A DNA stretch of 64,000 nt from CAZHAX01 sp964530325 (lineage in GTDB: Bacteria; Chloroflexota; Anaerolineae; B4-G1): assembly GCA_964530325.1 (NCBI GenBank), contig CAZHAX010000011.1, forward strand, positions 40,684-104,683. Direction: 5' to 3'. Made by a program: the position numbers and the translations under genes. Below the pieces are notes generated by a model that saw only the letters and a list, made by a program, of their open reading frames with translations, ran no database searches and was not told where the DNA came from. This document shows, one piece after another, positions 25,501-33,609 of this stretch (position 1 is the first letter of the stretch; the number at the start of each line of letters is the position of its first letter).

Positions 25501-26338
25501 TGAGATACGCTTGCTCGAGGGGGTGGCGCACGAGCTCGAGCTTGTCCTGGACAATGCCCGCCTATTCGATGAAGCGCGCGATCGGGCGAACGATCTGGCG
25601 GCGGCGCTGACCAGACTTGAGGAGCTCGATCGACTGAAGGACGAATTCATCCAGAACGCCTCGCACGAGCTCCGCTCTCCCCTGGCAATCATCAGGGGAT
25701 ACGCCGAGATGCTGGAAGCAGGCCGGCTGGGGCCGTTGCAGCCCGACCAGCAGAAGTCGATTTCTGTCATTTCGCGCCGCGCGCGGATGCTGGGCGAGCT
25801 TGTCGATGACATTGCTCTCGTCCTCGAGGCGGGCGCCAGCCCGCCGCGGCCCGAGGCTGTCTCGCTTGGCGACCTGGCTCACAATGCGATTGAGGACTTC
25901 CAGGTCGAGGCACAGCGGGCGGACCTGACACTGCGCGCCGACGTTCCGCGCTCCCTTCGGCCCGCTATGGGCTCACCCACCTACCTGCGGCGCTTGCTGG
26001 ATAATCTCCTCAGCAATGCCGTCAAGTTCACGCCCGCGGGCGGGAAGATAACTGTCAAGCTGGCTGACCAGGGTGATTGGCTGGCACTAGAAGTGAGCGA
26101 CACGGGCGTTGGCATTCCCGAGAACCAGATGGACCGCATCTTCGAGCGCTTCTATCAGGTGGACGGCTCTGCCCGCAGGCGATATGGGGGAGTTGGTCTG
26201 GGTCTGGCGCTGGTGAAGGAGATCGCCGAGGCCTACGGGGGCCGCGTCCTGGTGGAGAGCCAGCTGGACCGGGGGACCAGCTTCACGGTTCTGCTCAAGC
26301 CGTTCGCTGATGATGAAGGCCCGGGCAGTTCAAGGTGA
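22514..26338 (+). CDS. Multi-sensor hybrid-type histidine kinase (pseudo-receiver, PAS x3, GAF x3)
   Basis: A 1274-residue soluble kinase. Domain order: receiver-like (about 1-125), PAS (about 150-255), PAS (260-390), PAS (395-510), GAF (515-690), GAF (690-850), GAF (853-1020), HisKA and HATPase. The phosphorylatable His is His1051 (NASHELRSPLAI). ATP-binding motifs are LLSNAVKFTP (N box), DTGVGIPE (G1), FERFYQ and GGVGLGLALV (G2). The receiver-like domain has Arg near residue 57 where the phosphoacceptor Asp should be (WDAVICRAS), so it is probably a degenerate receiver. No transmembrane segment. ATG 22514 follows AGGAGG by 7 nt. No partner regulator is adjacent. Confidence 0.93.
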   Translation: MGTPLRVLLVSDSVKDASQVAEELERSGFEPAVKRVATQRSYTSAVTRGPWDAVICRASARRLGVLDALAILSERDIDVPLVVLAESADSALAEAVIDAGASDLILREDLPRIGFVVRREFREAEERRARRLRQSALAVSERQKSAIIDGLDGCLLQVDTDLRVVWANRAALEKHGLTRETMTGRYCYEITRGRSEPSEDCPVRQALRTGEQHEGTVSEDRRTWLVRAYPLRNDRGEVEGAVEFRLETTEQEQTGEAYRAVIEHSLQGIIVMGSDGVLFCNPAAAEILDRPVEDLSRLSVDEWRAMILPDDLEQVQDRIRSILAREPAPPRQEFRVLDRQGAIHWLEMYASPIVYRGIPAVQAALVDISHRKRTDRALRESEEMYRTLVRTSPDGVISTDLQGRITFASLSAAQMHGYERPEELVGMDGLELLVPEQRQLGAERMRGILDAQDVTSREFELLRRDGTMFHGDVNASVIRGTDGKPSGFIITIRDVTERKEAQESLKLRVDQLSALAQASQAVTASLELDEVLAEIVSLASEVSASQYTGVVLVDDNGTVGRSTENLPGIPALHYRIRERGLTAWIIRTGRAAIVDEIEANGSVRPDLGYGAPRFANPPIVQAGIKSLAGLPLAVKGRLLGVLYLHSPRVGAFSGQLSILTAFANQVAVAIENARLFQAEERQMQRLRLLAEAARIAATTLDAEELLQAIAESIRARFAFPIVGLLTLDEDREALVLRGASTDDAASKKKIEVGKYTLPIGRGVIGRVARTGKPQLVPDVSVDPYFFSVYDVPVQSALWVPILDEGRVVGVLGAECYDRGRFDEEDQSLMEALADTVAIGLRNARLYEETLRRVKELTLLNRIAAAFGTAIDMDTLIDVGLEGLHELSQADRTYFIAARWDDQVCEVTHERIAKGVRPSVGLGVPLDDLAAELRSLQAGQPFAVVDTATDPRIGPSRQGYASRGVQSALLVPVNVGKRLHGALGFEYCRGKHAWEPDEIRLLEGVAHELELVLDNARLFDEARDRANDLAAALTRLEELDRLKDEFIQNASHELRSPLAIIRGYAEMLEAGRLGPLQPDQQKSISVISRRARMLGELVDDIALVLEAGASPPRPEAVSLGDLAHNAIEDFQVEAQRADLTLRADVPRSLRPAMGSPTYLRRLLDNLLSNAVKFTPAGGKITVKLADQGDWLALEVSDTGVGIPENQMDRIFERFYQVDGSARRRYGGVGLGLALVKEIAEAYGGRVLVESQLDRGTSFTVLLKPFADDEGPGSSR

Positions 26339-26354
26339 CGTGACCAGCCTGTGG

Positions 26355-26399
26355 CCGGCCAGGGCTCGCTGTCGCCGGGCAAGCCCCGGGCCTGGCCGG
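26355..26399 (+). terminator. GC-rich hairpin after the kinase gene
   Basis: CCGGCCAGG (26355-26363) pairs perfectly with CCTGGCCGG (26391-26399) around a 27-nt loop that itself contains complementary GC runs. It lies 16 nt after the kinase stop, with no T-run; a terminator is inferred from position. Confidence 0.42.
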
Positions 26400-26554
26400 G
26401 GTTGCTGGCGGTTGGGGTGCAGGCCTGCCTGCCCCGCGGCCTTGTCTCCGCCCTCTGGCGAGCCTCGCCATTGACTCTCGTCGCCACGGCGCCGGACCCG
26501 GTCCGGGGTGGGCGGCTTCGAAGAGACGCAGGCTCGCGCTCAAGGATACGTATT

Positions 26555-26980
26555 GTGGCCAAGCGGCTATCGGTTGTCGATATCGACCGCTGCGTAGGTT
26601 GCCAGTGTTGCATGTTTGCCTGTGCGCGCCGGATGGGTCAGGGCGGGCTCGCAGAGGCGTGTATCGGCGTTCACTCCGCCGGGGGCATGCGACGCGGATT
26701 CGTTGTGGTCGTATGCCGTGCCTGCGCAGACCCTCCGTGCGCGCGCGTCTGCCCCACCGACGCGCTGACGGTCCGCAAGGGCGGCGGCGTACGGCTTGAC
26801 CCCGAGCTGTGCATCGGCTGCCGCAACTGCGTCGATGCCTGCCCGCTGGGGGCCGTCTTCTGGGATCCAGGCGAGAACAAACCTCAGATATGTGTCTACT
26901 GCGGCTACTGCGCCCCTTTCTGTCCATACGACGTCATCGCTCTAGAGGAGACGGAGGTCAGCGCCAATGCTCCAGACTGA
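26555..26980 (+). CDS. Four-cluster ferredoxin-type electron-transfer protein
   Basis: A 141-residue polyferredoxin of the HycB/FdhB type. Four cysteine groups are visible in order: CVGCQCCMFAC, CRACADPPCARVC, CIGCRNCVDAC and CVYCGYCAPFC, each able to hold a [4Fe-4S] cluster. GTG 26555 with AAGGA eight bases upstream puts the first cluster motif near residue 13, as in the family; the longer frame upstream is low-quality sequence. The stop overlaps the start of the aldehyde:ferredoxin oxidoreductase gene by 14 nt, so it most likely carries electrons from that enzyme. Confidence 0.88.
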   Translation: MAKRLSVVDIDRCVGCQCCMFACARRMGQGGLAEACIGVHSAGGMRRGFVVVVCRACADPPCARVCPTDALTVRKGGGVRLDPELCIGCRNCVDACPLGAVFWDPGENKPQICVYCGYCAPFCPYDVIALEETEVSANAPD

Positions 26981-28730
26981 TCCCCTGCGGCGCGTGCTGT
27001 ACGTCGACCTTACCCGCCGCTCATTCAGGGTGGAGGAGCGTACCGACCTCTTCGAACAGACGCTGGGAGGCGCCGGGGCCGGGATCAGGCTGCTTGATGA
27101 GGAGTGCCCGGAGCAGGCGGACCCGCTTGGGCCGGACAATCCGATCATCCTGGCGGTGGGGCCGCTCGTGGGCCTCTTCCCGATGGCGTCGAAGACGGTG
27201 GCCATGTTCAAATCGCCCCACACCGGCAATCTGGGTGAGAGCCACTGCGGCGGGCGCAGCGCGGTGGCGATCCGTATGGCGGGATATGGCGCAATCGTGA
27301 TCCAGGGAGCAAGCCCTTCACCTGTCTACCTGGCCATTCATGGAGATGAGGTGGGATTCCGTGACGCCTCTGCCCTGTGGGGGATGCGTTCCAGCTACAC
27401 GGTGGGCGATGTACTCCGCGAGCGCGAGGGTGGAGTGGGGATGCGCACGCTGATGCGCATCGGGCGGGCCGGCGAGCGCGGGGTGACCTACTCCTGCGTG
27501 GTTACGGAGACCTACCGCCATTTCGGCCGGCTCGGACTGGGCGCCGTCTTCGGCAGCAAGCAACTGAAGGGGATCGCCATCTCCGGGCGGCGCTCGCTCG
27601 CAGTTGCGGATCGCAAGGCCTACCGCAACTGCTACGACTCGATCTTCCAGACTGCAACCGAATCGCCCCTGATGCGCAAGTATCACGAGCTGGGCACTCT
27701 GTTCAACGTGCTGCCGCTAGACGCGATTGGCGGCCTGCCAACACGCAACCTCCAGGCGGCCCGCCACGAGGCGGCCGCTGACATTTCGGGGGAGCACCTG
27801 GCGGACCAGTATCTCGGCCGCAGGCTCGCCTGTGCGCATTGCCCGGTTGCCTGCATTCACCTGGCGGCGCTGCGCACTCCTCACCCGGACGAGCCCTACT
27901 TCTACAAGACGTCTATGCTTGGCTACGACTACGAACCGGTCTACGCCCTGGGCAGCATGCTGGGAGGCTCCGATGCGTCCGGCATGCTCCAGCTGATGGA
28001 CATCATCGAGATGCTGGGGCTCGACGCCATGAGCACGGGAGTGGTCCTGGCCTGGGCCACCGAGGCTCTGGAGCGGGGCCTTATCACGACCAAGGAGACC
28101 GGTGGCCTCCAGCTGGCGTGGGATGGCTACGAAGCCTACAAGGAGGCCACCCTGCGCATTGTGAGCCAGCCGAATGACTTCTACATGGCGCTCGCCCGCG
28201 GCGTAGAGCATGCCTCCTCGGTCTACGGCGGCGAGGAGTTTGCGCTGGCCTTCGGCGGCAACGAGATGCCGGGGTATCATACCGGGCCGGCCTGCCACGT
28301 GAACTACCTGACCGGAGCCCGCCACAGCCACCTGGATAGCGGCGGCTACTCCCTGGACCAGAAGCCGACAGAAGGCAGCTCCACGCCCGAAGGACTGGCG
28401 GGCGAACTCCTCAGCGAGGAGCGCTGGCGCCAGGTGCTGGCCAGCCTCGTCGTCTGCTTCTTCGCCCGCGGCGTCTACACGCCGGAAGCCACTCTGGAAG
28501 CGCTGGCCACAGCCGGTTTCGAGAGATCCGAGGGCGACCTGGCCAGACTTGGGGCAGAAACGCTCAGGGGCAAGTACGGCTTCAAGTTCCGGGAGGGCTT
28601 CGACCCCGCCAGCCTGCGCATACCGAGGCGGATACTGGAGACTCCTAGCGCCCGCGGGCCGGTCGATGAGTCGTTCCTGCGGCAGGCCGTCTCAGCCTAT
28701 GTGGAACTGGTCAGGGACGTGACCGATTAG
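26967..28730 (+). CDS. Tungsten-dependent aldehyde:ferredoxin oxidoreductase family protein
   Basis: A 587-residue member of the AOR family, which oxidises aldehydes to carboxylic acids with a tungsto-bispterin cofactor and one [4Fe-4S] cluster. The N-terminal domain (LRRVLYVDLTRRSF, LGGAGAGIRLLDEE, HTGNLGESHCGGR) is the cofactor-binding domain. Cluster ligands are in CAHCPVACIH (about residue 290) and a later Cys, probably in VVCFF. The length is slightly shorter than the archaeal enzymes (about 605). The family also includes benzoyl-CoA-reductase and glyceraldehyde-3-phosphate enzymes, so the substrate is not settled. It overlaps the four-cluster ferredoxin gene, its likely electron acceptor. 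No tungstate transporter or pterin genes are in the window. Confidence 0.92.
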   Translation: MLQTDPLRRVLYVDLTRRSFRVEERTDLFEQTLGGAGAGIRLLDEECPEQADPLGPDNPIILAVGPLVGLFPMASKTVAMFKSPHTGNLGESHCGGRSAVAIRMAGYGAIVIQGASPSPVYLAIHGDEVGFRDASALWGMRSSYTVGDVLREREGGVGMRTLMRIGRAGERGVTYSCVVTETYRHFGRLGLGAVFGSKQLKGIAISGRRSLAVADRKAYRNCYDSIFQTATESPLMRKYHELGTLFNVLPLDAIGGLPTRNLQAARHEAAADISGEHLADQYLGRRLACAHCPVACIHLAALRTPHPDEPYFYKTSMLGYDYEPVYALGSMLGGSDASGMLQLMDIIEMLGLDAMSTGVVLAWATEALERGLITTKETGGLQLAWDGYEAYKEATLRIVSQPNDFYMALARGVEHASSVYGGEEFALAFGGNEMPGYHTGPACHVNYLTGARHSHLDSGGYSLDQKPTEGSSTPEGLAGELLSEERWRQVLASLVVCFFARGVYTPEATLEALATAGFERSEGDLARLGAETLRGKYGFKFREGFDPASLRIPRRILETPSARGPVDESFLRQAVSAYVELVRDVTD

Positions 28731-28798
28731 CCGTGCGTACAAGCTGGCCGAGTGCCGCCGCAATCTGCTCGGCAGGCAGTAGAAAGGAGCAGGGACAC

Positions 28799-30124
28799 AT
28801 GCCGGAAGCCACCTTCAGCTTCCCCGCCGACATGAGGTGGGGCGTGGCCACTTCCGCCCATCAGGTAGAGGGTGGCAACACGAACAACGATTGGTGGGAC
28901 TGGGAGCAGCAGCCTGGCCGAATCGCCGAAGGGCACACCTCCGGCAAGGCGTGCGACTGGTGGACGAACGCCGAGGCGGACTTCGACCGGGCGGCGGCAA
29001 TGGGGCTGAATGCGCTTCGGCTCTCCGTCGAATGGTCGCGGGTGGAGCCGAGCCCCGGCGAGTTTGACGACGCCGCGCTGGGGCGCTACTGGGAGATGTT
29101 GACCGAGCTCCGCACCCGCGGGATCGAGCCCATGGTAACGCTCCACCACTTCACAAACCCGCTGTGGCTGGCGGAGCAGGGCGGCTGGGAGAATAGGGAT
29201 ACCGTGCCACTATTCGCCCGTTTTGCCGGCAGAGTTGTTCGAGCCTTGGGCAAGCAGTGCGACCTGTGGTGCACGATCAACGAGCCCAGCATCATCGCAC
29301 TCCTGGGCTACATGCACGGCAGTTTCCCGCCGGGGCGGAACGACTTCCGGGCGGCTATGGCGGTCCTGCGCAACCTGCTGCTGGGGCACGCAGCGGCCTA
29401 CGGCGCCGTGCACGAGGTCCAACCTAGCGCGCGTGTTGGCCTTGCTCACACGATGATCCCGATGGACCCTGCCAGCCCCCGCTCGCGTCTGGACCGGTGG
29501 GCGTCGCGGCTGCCCGATGCTCTGATGAACGAAGCTATCATCAGCTCCCTGGCGCGCGGGCGTTGGGCTCTCCCCCTGGGCGTCGGCCCGGCCTGGCGAC
29601 TGCGCAAGACGCTAGACTGGGTCGGCCTCAACTACTACACCCGCCACATCGTCCGCTTCGATCGCACGCAGCGGCGGGCGTTCTTCGCCAGGCAGGGCCA
29701 GGCACCTGACGCGGAACTCCTGGACGGCGGATTCGGCGAGTTCCACCCACGAGGCATCTTCCGTTGCATCCGGAGGCTGCGCCGCCTTGGGGTCCCTATC
29801 TACATTACCGAGAACGGGACTCCGGACGAAGATGACGATCAGCGGCCACGCCACCTCCTGGCGCACTTGCACCAAGTATGGCACGCCATTCAGCTCTGCT
29901 GCCCGGTGATGGGCTACTACCACTGGACGCTCGTCGACAACTTCGAGTGGGCCAGGGGATGGACTATGCACTTCGGCCTGTTCTCGCTCGACCACAAGAC
30001 TCAGAAGCGAAGGCCGCGGCGCAGCGCCGAGCTATACGCTTCGATCGTCCGCGAGCAGGCGATCACTCCCCGGATTATCGACGAGTACGCACCGGACCTA
30101 CGGTCGGAGCTGCTCCCCGGCTGA
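28799..30124 (+). CDS. Beta-glucosidase, glycoside hydrolase family 1
   Basis: A 441-residue cytoplasmic GH1 enzyme, a retaining beta-glycosidase that releases terminal glucose or related sugars. The start MPEATFSFPADMRWGVATSAHQVEGG is typical. The acid/base is Glu162 in TINEPS and the nucleophile Glu338 in ITENGT, with the substrate-binding VDNFEWARGW near the C-terminus. No signal peptide, so it probably hydrolyses imported cellobiose-like oligosaccharides. ATG 28799 has AAAGGAG nine bases upstream; the preceding AOR gene ends 68 nt before, and a shared transcript is possible. Confidence 0.95.
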   Translation: MPEATFSFPADMRWGVATSAHQVEGGNTNNDWWDWEQQPGRIAEGHTSGKACDWWTNAEADFDRAAAMGLNALRLSVEWSRVEPSPGEFDDAALGRYWEMLTELRTRGIEPMVTLHHFTNPLWLAEQGGWENRDTVPLFARFAGRVVRALGKQCDLWCTINEPSIIALLGYMHGSFPPGRNDFRAAMAVLRNLLLGHAAAYGAVHEVQPSARVGLAHTMIPMDPASPRSRLDRWASRLPDALMNEAIISSLARGRWALPLGVGPAWRLRKTLDWVGLNYYTRHIVRFDRTQRRAFFARQGQAPDAELLDGGFGEFHPRGIFRCIRRLRRLGVPIYITENGTPDEDDDQRPRHLLAHLHQVWHAIQLCCPVMGYYHWTLVDNFEWARGWTMHFGLFSLDHKTQKRRPRRSAELYASIVREQAITPRIIDEYAPDLRSELLPG

Positions 30125-30147
30125 GGCGCAGCGGCCGTACTGCGTGC

Positions 30148-30642
30148 TCAGAGGAAGAGCTCCATGAAGATCTCGTCCTCGTACTGCCCGTCGATCTTCA
30201 CCTGGCGTTCCAGCCTCCCCTTGGCAGCGAAGCCCAGCCTGCTGTAGAACGCCCGAGCAGCCGCGTTCCCTGCCCGCACGTAGACGACGATCTTCTCGTA
30301 GCCGTTTTCACGGGCGAAGCCCAGGGTGAGCGCTGCCAGACGGCGGCCGATTCCCCGTCTTCTACTCTCGGGCAGGAGGAAGGTGCCCATTACGCCGACG
30401 TGGTCGAATGAATCCGTGTAGTTGGCCCAGCGATCGAGTGATTGGAAGCCCAGCACCTGACCGCCTTCCTCAGCAACGAAGAGCCCCTCTCTATCGGAGA
30501 GCGAGGCTATGTAGCTTCTCTCCTGCTCAGGAGTGAAAGGACGATTGACGGCTGTGTAGACCCTCTCTGAGCAGACCGCCTCCCAGATCGATGAGATCGC
30601 AGCGGCATCCTCGACGGTGGCCCGGCGTATGGTGGCCTGCAT
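30148..30642 (-). CDS. GNAT family N-acetyltransferase
   Basis: A 164-residue acetyltransferase fold protein: N-terminal TIRRATVEDAAAISSIW, acetyl-CoA-binding ESRRRGIGRRLAAL (R/QxxGxG/A) and the C-terminal NAAARAFYSRLGF. It transfers an acetyl group from acetyl-CoA to an amine or thiol; the acceptor is unknown. I chose ATG 30642 because GGAGGAG lies five bases upstream; the longer frame would begin inside the hairpin that follows tRNA-Ser. Confidence 0.88.
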   Translation of the reverse strand: MQATIRRATVEDAAAISSIWEAVCSERVYTAVNRPFTPEQERSYIASLSDREGLFVAEEGGQVLGFQSLDRWANYTDSFDHVGVMGTFLLPESRRRGIGRRLAALTLGFARENGYEKIVVYVRAGNAAARAFYSRLGFAAKGRLERQVKIDGQYEDEIFMELFL

Positions 30643-30663
30643 ATCGACTCCTCCAAGCACGAA

Positions 30664-30686
30664 GGCGGCCCCGGTCTGGGGCCGCC
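30664..30686 (-). terminator. Terminator-like hairpin after tRNA-Ser
   Basis: Perfect 9-bp stem GGCGGCCCC / GGGGCCGCC with a 5-nt loop, four bases past the encoded CCA and before the GNAT gene. A short T-containing stretch follows. It probably ends the tRNA transcript. Confidence 0.6.
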
Positions 30687-30689
30687 CGA

Positions 30690-30779
30690 TGGCGGAGAGG
30701 GCGGGATTTGAACCCGCGGAGCCTTGCGGCTCACGCGCTCTCCAGGCGCGCGCGTTCGGCCGGACTACGCTACCTCTCC
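30690..30779 (-). tRNA. tRNA-Ser (anticodon GGA), CCA encoded
   Basis: A 90-nt cloverleaf with long variable arm. The 7-bp acceptor GGAGAGG pairs with CCTCTCC; the discriminator is G and CCA is encoded. The anticodon arm CGCGC-CTGGAGA-GCGCG gives anticodon GGA, reading UCC and UCU. The variable arm GAGCC-GCAA-GGCTC and the T loop GGTTCAAATCC are typical of tRNA-Ser. Confidence 0.96.
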
Positions 30780-30797
30780 GCGCCTAATGCGGAGGGG

Positions 30798-30826
30798 ATT
30801 ATACCATCCAAGAACGGGCCTAACAA
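30798..30826 (-). promoter_or_regulatory. Promoter of tRNA-Ser
   Basis: Minus-strand TTGTTA (30826-30821), 17-bp spacer, perfect TATAAT (30803-30798). Start predicted near 30791, about 12 nt before the mature 5' end. The GC-rich TCCCC discriminator region is of the kind linked to stringent control of stable RNAs. Confidence 0.7.
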
Positions 30827-30863
30827 GGCCGCCGGGCCGTGAGAGGGCCGACCGCTGCGGGCG

Positions 30864-32186
30864 CTACTTGCGCCTCAGTCCATACCGTCTGGGGTCGACT
30901 TGATCATATGGCACCCTCTCGAACGAGCGACGGGCCTTCCCCAGCGGAGCGGTAGCGTCCAGTCCCATCTTCGCCGTGCGCGCCTTGGCCCCCGGGACCT
31001 GGGATGCCGAGGGGTCAAGACTGCTCCCGGGCTGATCCGGCAATGATACGAGGTTCCGGTCTGCCTGGAAGCGCGTGGCGATTGCCCACTCCACTTCCGC
31101 GGCATCCGTAAGATCGACGTCGGTATCGACTACCACGACGTGCTTCAGCGAGCTGTGACCGTTGAAGGCAGCCCAGATTGCCCTGCGCCCATCCTCCTGG
31201 TTCTGCTTCTCGATCTGCACGACGGCGTGGAGCCAGGATGCCCCGCCAGGGGTGATGTAGACGCCGGTACAGCGGCAGACCTCGCTTACTGCTGCGAAGA
31301 TGGTCGGTTCGCGGGGCATGCCCATGAGGTTCTTGTGCTCCAGCCCGCCGGGGAGCAGGGCGTGGAAGATCGGCTCACGACGATGTGACACCCGGTCGAT
31401 CTCGATCACCGGCTGGCGGCGCACACCATCCATCGTCCCGGTCAGGTCGGGGAAAGGACCCTCCTCTGCCAGGGTCCTGGTCATCCTCCCCTCCAGAATG
31501 AGCTCGGCCTCCGCCGGCACCTCGAGGTCCGCGTCTCTGCAGCGGACGAGCGGTGTCTCCGCCAGGGCGTTGGCGATGGCCAGCTCGTCCACCCCCTTTG
31601 GCGGGCTCATCGCCGCCGCCAGCAGTACCTGGATGGGGCAGCCGATTGCGATCGCCACAGGCAGGTCGCCCGGCGCCTTCTGCCACGCCGTGTGTGTTCC
31701 TCTACCTTCTACAACCCGGGCGGTGAACCGCCGCTCGTCGAGCACCATGAGCCGATGAAAGGCGATGTTGCGTCCATACTCTGGGTCACGAACGACCAGC
31801 ACTCCGGACGTGATGTATCGCCCTCCGTCCTGAGGATGATGGCGAGGAATGGGCAGCTTGGTCAGGTCCACCTTGCGCCTGGCCACCTGCTGGCACGGCC
31901 CTGAGTCGACGATCGGCGGAGGGGAAGGGCTGGCCGCAGCTTCGGTCATACGGCTGACCAGCTCGGACTCTGCGCAACCCAGGGCTGCAGCGAAGTACTG
32001 CCGCTGTCCGCAAATCCCGGCCACTGCGCGCCATCCGCTGTAGTGCTTGAGCGAGTTGAAGAGCACCGGACGGCCGTTGGCCGCGTGCATCACAGCTGCC
32101 ATCTCCTGGTCCGGATCAACCGGCTGCGAGACCTCGTCTAGCTGCCTCTTCTTCCTGGCCCAGGCTATGAAGGAGCGAAGGTCCAC
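30864..32186 (-). CDS. UbiD family decarboxylase (prenylated-FMN dependent)
   Basis: A 440-residue UbiD-like enzyme; the family reversibly decarboxylates aromatic or alpha,beta-unsaturated acids using prenylated FMN made by UbiX. Visible are LPIPRHHPQDGGRYITSGVLV, PVAIAIGCPI and EEGPFPDLTG, the last holding the conserved catalytic Glu region. Substrate is unclear: ubiquinone is not expected in this lineage, so menaquinone-related, phenolic or other aromatic acids are options. GTG 32186 has GGGAGGAG upstream and follows a nitroreductase gene by 18 nt. No ubiX is in the window. Confidence 0.9.
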   Translation of the reverse strand: MDLRSFIAWARKKRQLDEVSQPVDPDQEMAAVMHAANGRPVLFNSLKHYSGWRAVAGICGQRQYFAAALGCAESELVSRMTEAAASPSPPPIVDSGPCQQVARRKVDLTKLPIPRHHPQDGGRYITSGVLVVRDPEYGRNIAFHRLMVLDERRFTARVVEGRGTHTAWQKAPGDLPVAIAIGCPIQVLLAAAMSPPKGVDELAIANALAETPLVRCRDADLEVPAEAELILEGRMTRTLAEEGPFPDLTGTMDGVRRQPVIEIDRVSHRREPIFHALLPGGLEHKNLMGMPREPTIFAAVSEVCRCTGVYITPGGASWLHAVVQIEKQNQEDGRRAIWAAFNGHSSLKHVVVVDTDVDLTDAAEVEWAIATRFQADRNLVSLPDQPGSSLDPSASQVPGAKARTAKMGLDATAPLGKARRSFERVPYDQVDPRRYGLRRK

Positions 32187-32204
32187 TGTGCCTCCTCCCG
32201 GCTG

Positions 32205-32711
32205 CTACCAGCTCTCGCGATGGATGCGAGCTTCGTCGTACTGCGTCCGCGGCGCCTTTTCCTCCGCCGGGTGGCCGACGGCGATCAGGCAGAGCGGCAC
32301 AGACTCTCCCGGTATGGCCAGCTCCCGCCGAACGAAGGCCACAAGCTGCTGGCGAGGATGAACGCCCACCCAGACGGCGCCCAGGCCGATGGCGGTGGCC
32401 GCCAGGAGCAGGTTCTCTGTGGCCGCGGCGCAATCCTGCTCCCAGAATTCGGAAGCGGCCGGCTGGCCGCAGACGGCGACGCACAGCGGTGCCCGGCGCA
32501 GCATCTTGGCATGCGGGTGGCCATCTGCCAACGCGTCGAGCTTCTGGCGCTCGGTGACTACGACGAAGTGCCAGGGTTTGCTGTTGTGGGCGGACGGAGC
32601 CGCCATCGCAGCCTCGAGCAGTACCCGCAGCTCGTCCTCGCTGACGGGCTGCGGCGTATAGCTGCGGATGCTTCTCCTCGCCAGTATCGCGTCTAGCAAC
32701 TCCTGACCCAT
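32205..32711 (-). CDS. Nitroreductase family FMN oxidoreductase
   Basis: A 168-residue flavin enzyme of the nitroreductase fold: ILARRSIRSYTPQPV at the N-terminus (FMN phosphate-binding Arg residues), AAPSAHNSKPWHFVVV, and a later GLGAVWVGV. Members reduce nitroaromatics, quinones or flavins with NAD(P)H. ATG 32711 is preceded by AAGGAGG. It lies between a HAD hydrolase gene (21 nt) and ubiD (18 nt); the shared flavin theme with UbiD suggests, but does not prove, a common pathway. Confidence 0.9.
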   Translation of the reverse strand: MGQELLDAILARRSIRSYTPQPVSEDELRVLLEAAMAAPSAHNSKPWHFVVVTERQKLDALADGHPHAKMLRRAPLCVAVCGQPAASEFWEQDCAAATENLLLAATAIGLGAVWVGVHPRQQLVAFVRRELAIPGESVPLCLIAVGHPAEEKAPRTQYDEARIHRESW

Positions 32712-32732
32712 TTCGAGCCTCCTTGCGGGCGA

Positions 32733-33593
32733 TCAACTGCCCCGCATACCCCACTCCGGTACTTCATCCAGACTACCCAGCACCGCTCCCATCGGATGTC
32801 CGCGGACGTAGGCTGCGCACCATTCCGGCGTGTAGCCAGTTCTCAGCAGCGCGAACGGGATGCCCATGGCCATCGGCAGCGCTCCGGGCAGCGAGAGTGT
32901 GTCGGCGACAACCGCGACCCGGCTGCCGTTCTCCATCTGGCGGGCCAGGGCCTCGTAGTAGACGCGTCTCCGCAGGTCTATGACGTGGTCTCCGTCAGCC
33001 TCTACCTGCCACCTGCCGCCAGGGACAGGCGGATGCCAGTCCGGATCGATCTCGTACTGGCGCGTATCGCCCAGCACGCGCACCGGCCCGACGCCCAAGC
33101 AGGCCAGGTTGCGCTCGACCTTGTCTCCCAGCGAACTGGACACCACCACGGGCTCGACCCCTGGCTCCTCCAGCAGCCGCGAGAGGACCTCGCCAGCTCC
33201 TGGTCTGAACTGCACCGGTACTGGAGCCGAGTGGGTGTGGAACAGGTGATTGGTGCAGGCGGCGACCGGGTCGTATTCGGCGCCGGCGAAGTGGGCGGCA
33301 ACCGCCTGGCGGTAGCCCTCGTCCTCGGCGAGCATCGTCTGCAGGGCGACCGTATGGAAGATGAAGGCTCCCTCGTCTGCATACGACGTCAGCAAGCCGT
33401 TGACACGCCATCCATACTCGTGGGCCGAAGCGCGAACCCGCCGGGCCGCGCTACTGTATGCGGCCTGCACCTCCCCGAAGTCGGCCCCCAGGATGCTCTC
33501 CGCCAATTCAACCAGGGAGCGCCGGGCCACCTCGGGAACTTGCAGCTCCTCGGCGGTCAGCGTGCCATCGTAGTCAAGTAGCAGCTCCACCAT
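32733..33593 (-). CDS. HAD-superfamily hydrolase of unknown substrate
   Basis: A 286-residue protein with the HAD motif I LLLDYDGTLTAEE at the N-terminus, motif II near VVVSSSLGDK (about 150) and a probable motif IV acidic pair near VVADTLSLPG (about 230). A helical cap occupies about residues 30-130. Substrate not recognisable. ATG 33593 begins a three-gene minus-strand run (HAD, nitroreductase, ubiD). Its promoter must lie in the 80 nt shared with the divergent FmdB-like gene; I see no strong one on this strand. Confidence 0.75.
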   Translation of the reverse strand: MVELLLDYDGTLTAEELQVPEVARRSLVELAESILGADFGEVQAAYSSAARRVRASAHEYGWRVNGLLTSYADEGAFIFHTVALQTMLAEDEGYRQAVAAHFAGAEYDPVAACTNHLFHTHSAPVPVQFRPGAGEVLSRLLEEPGVEPVVVSSSLGDKVERNLACLGVGPVRVLGDTRQYEIDPDWHPPVPGGRWQVEADGDHVIDLRRRVYYEALARQMENGSRVAVVADTLSLPGALPMAMGIPFALLRTGYTPEWCAAYVRGHPMGAVLGSLDEVPEWGMRGS

Positions 33594-33609
33594 GATAGAT
33601 GCCGGTCCG

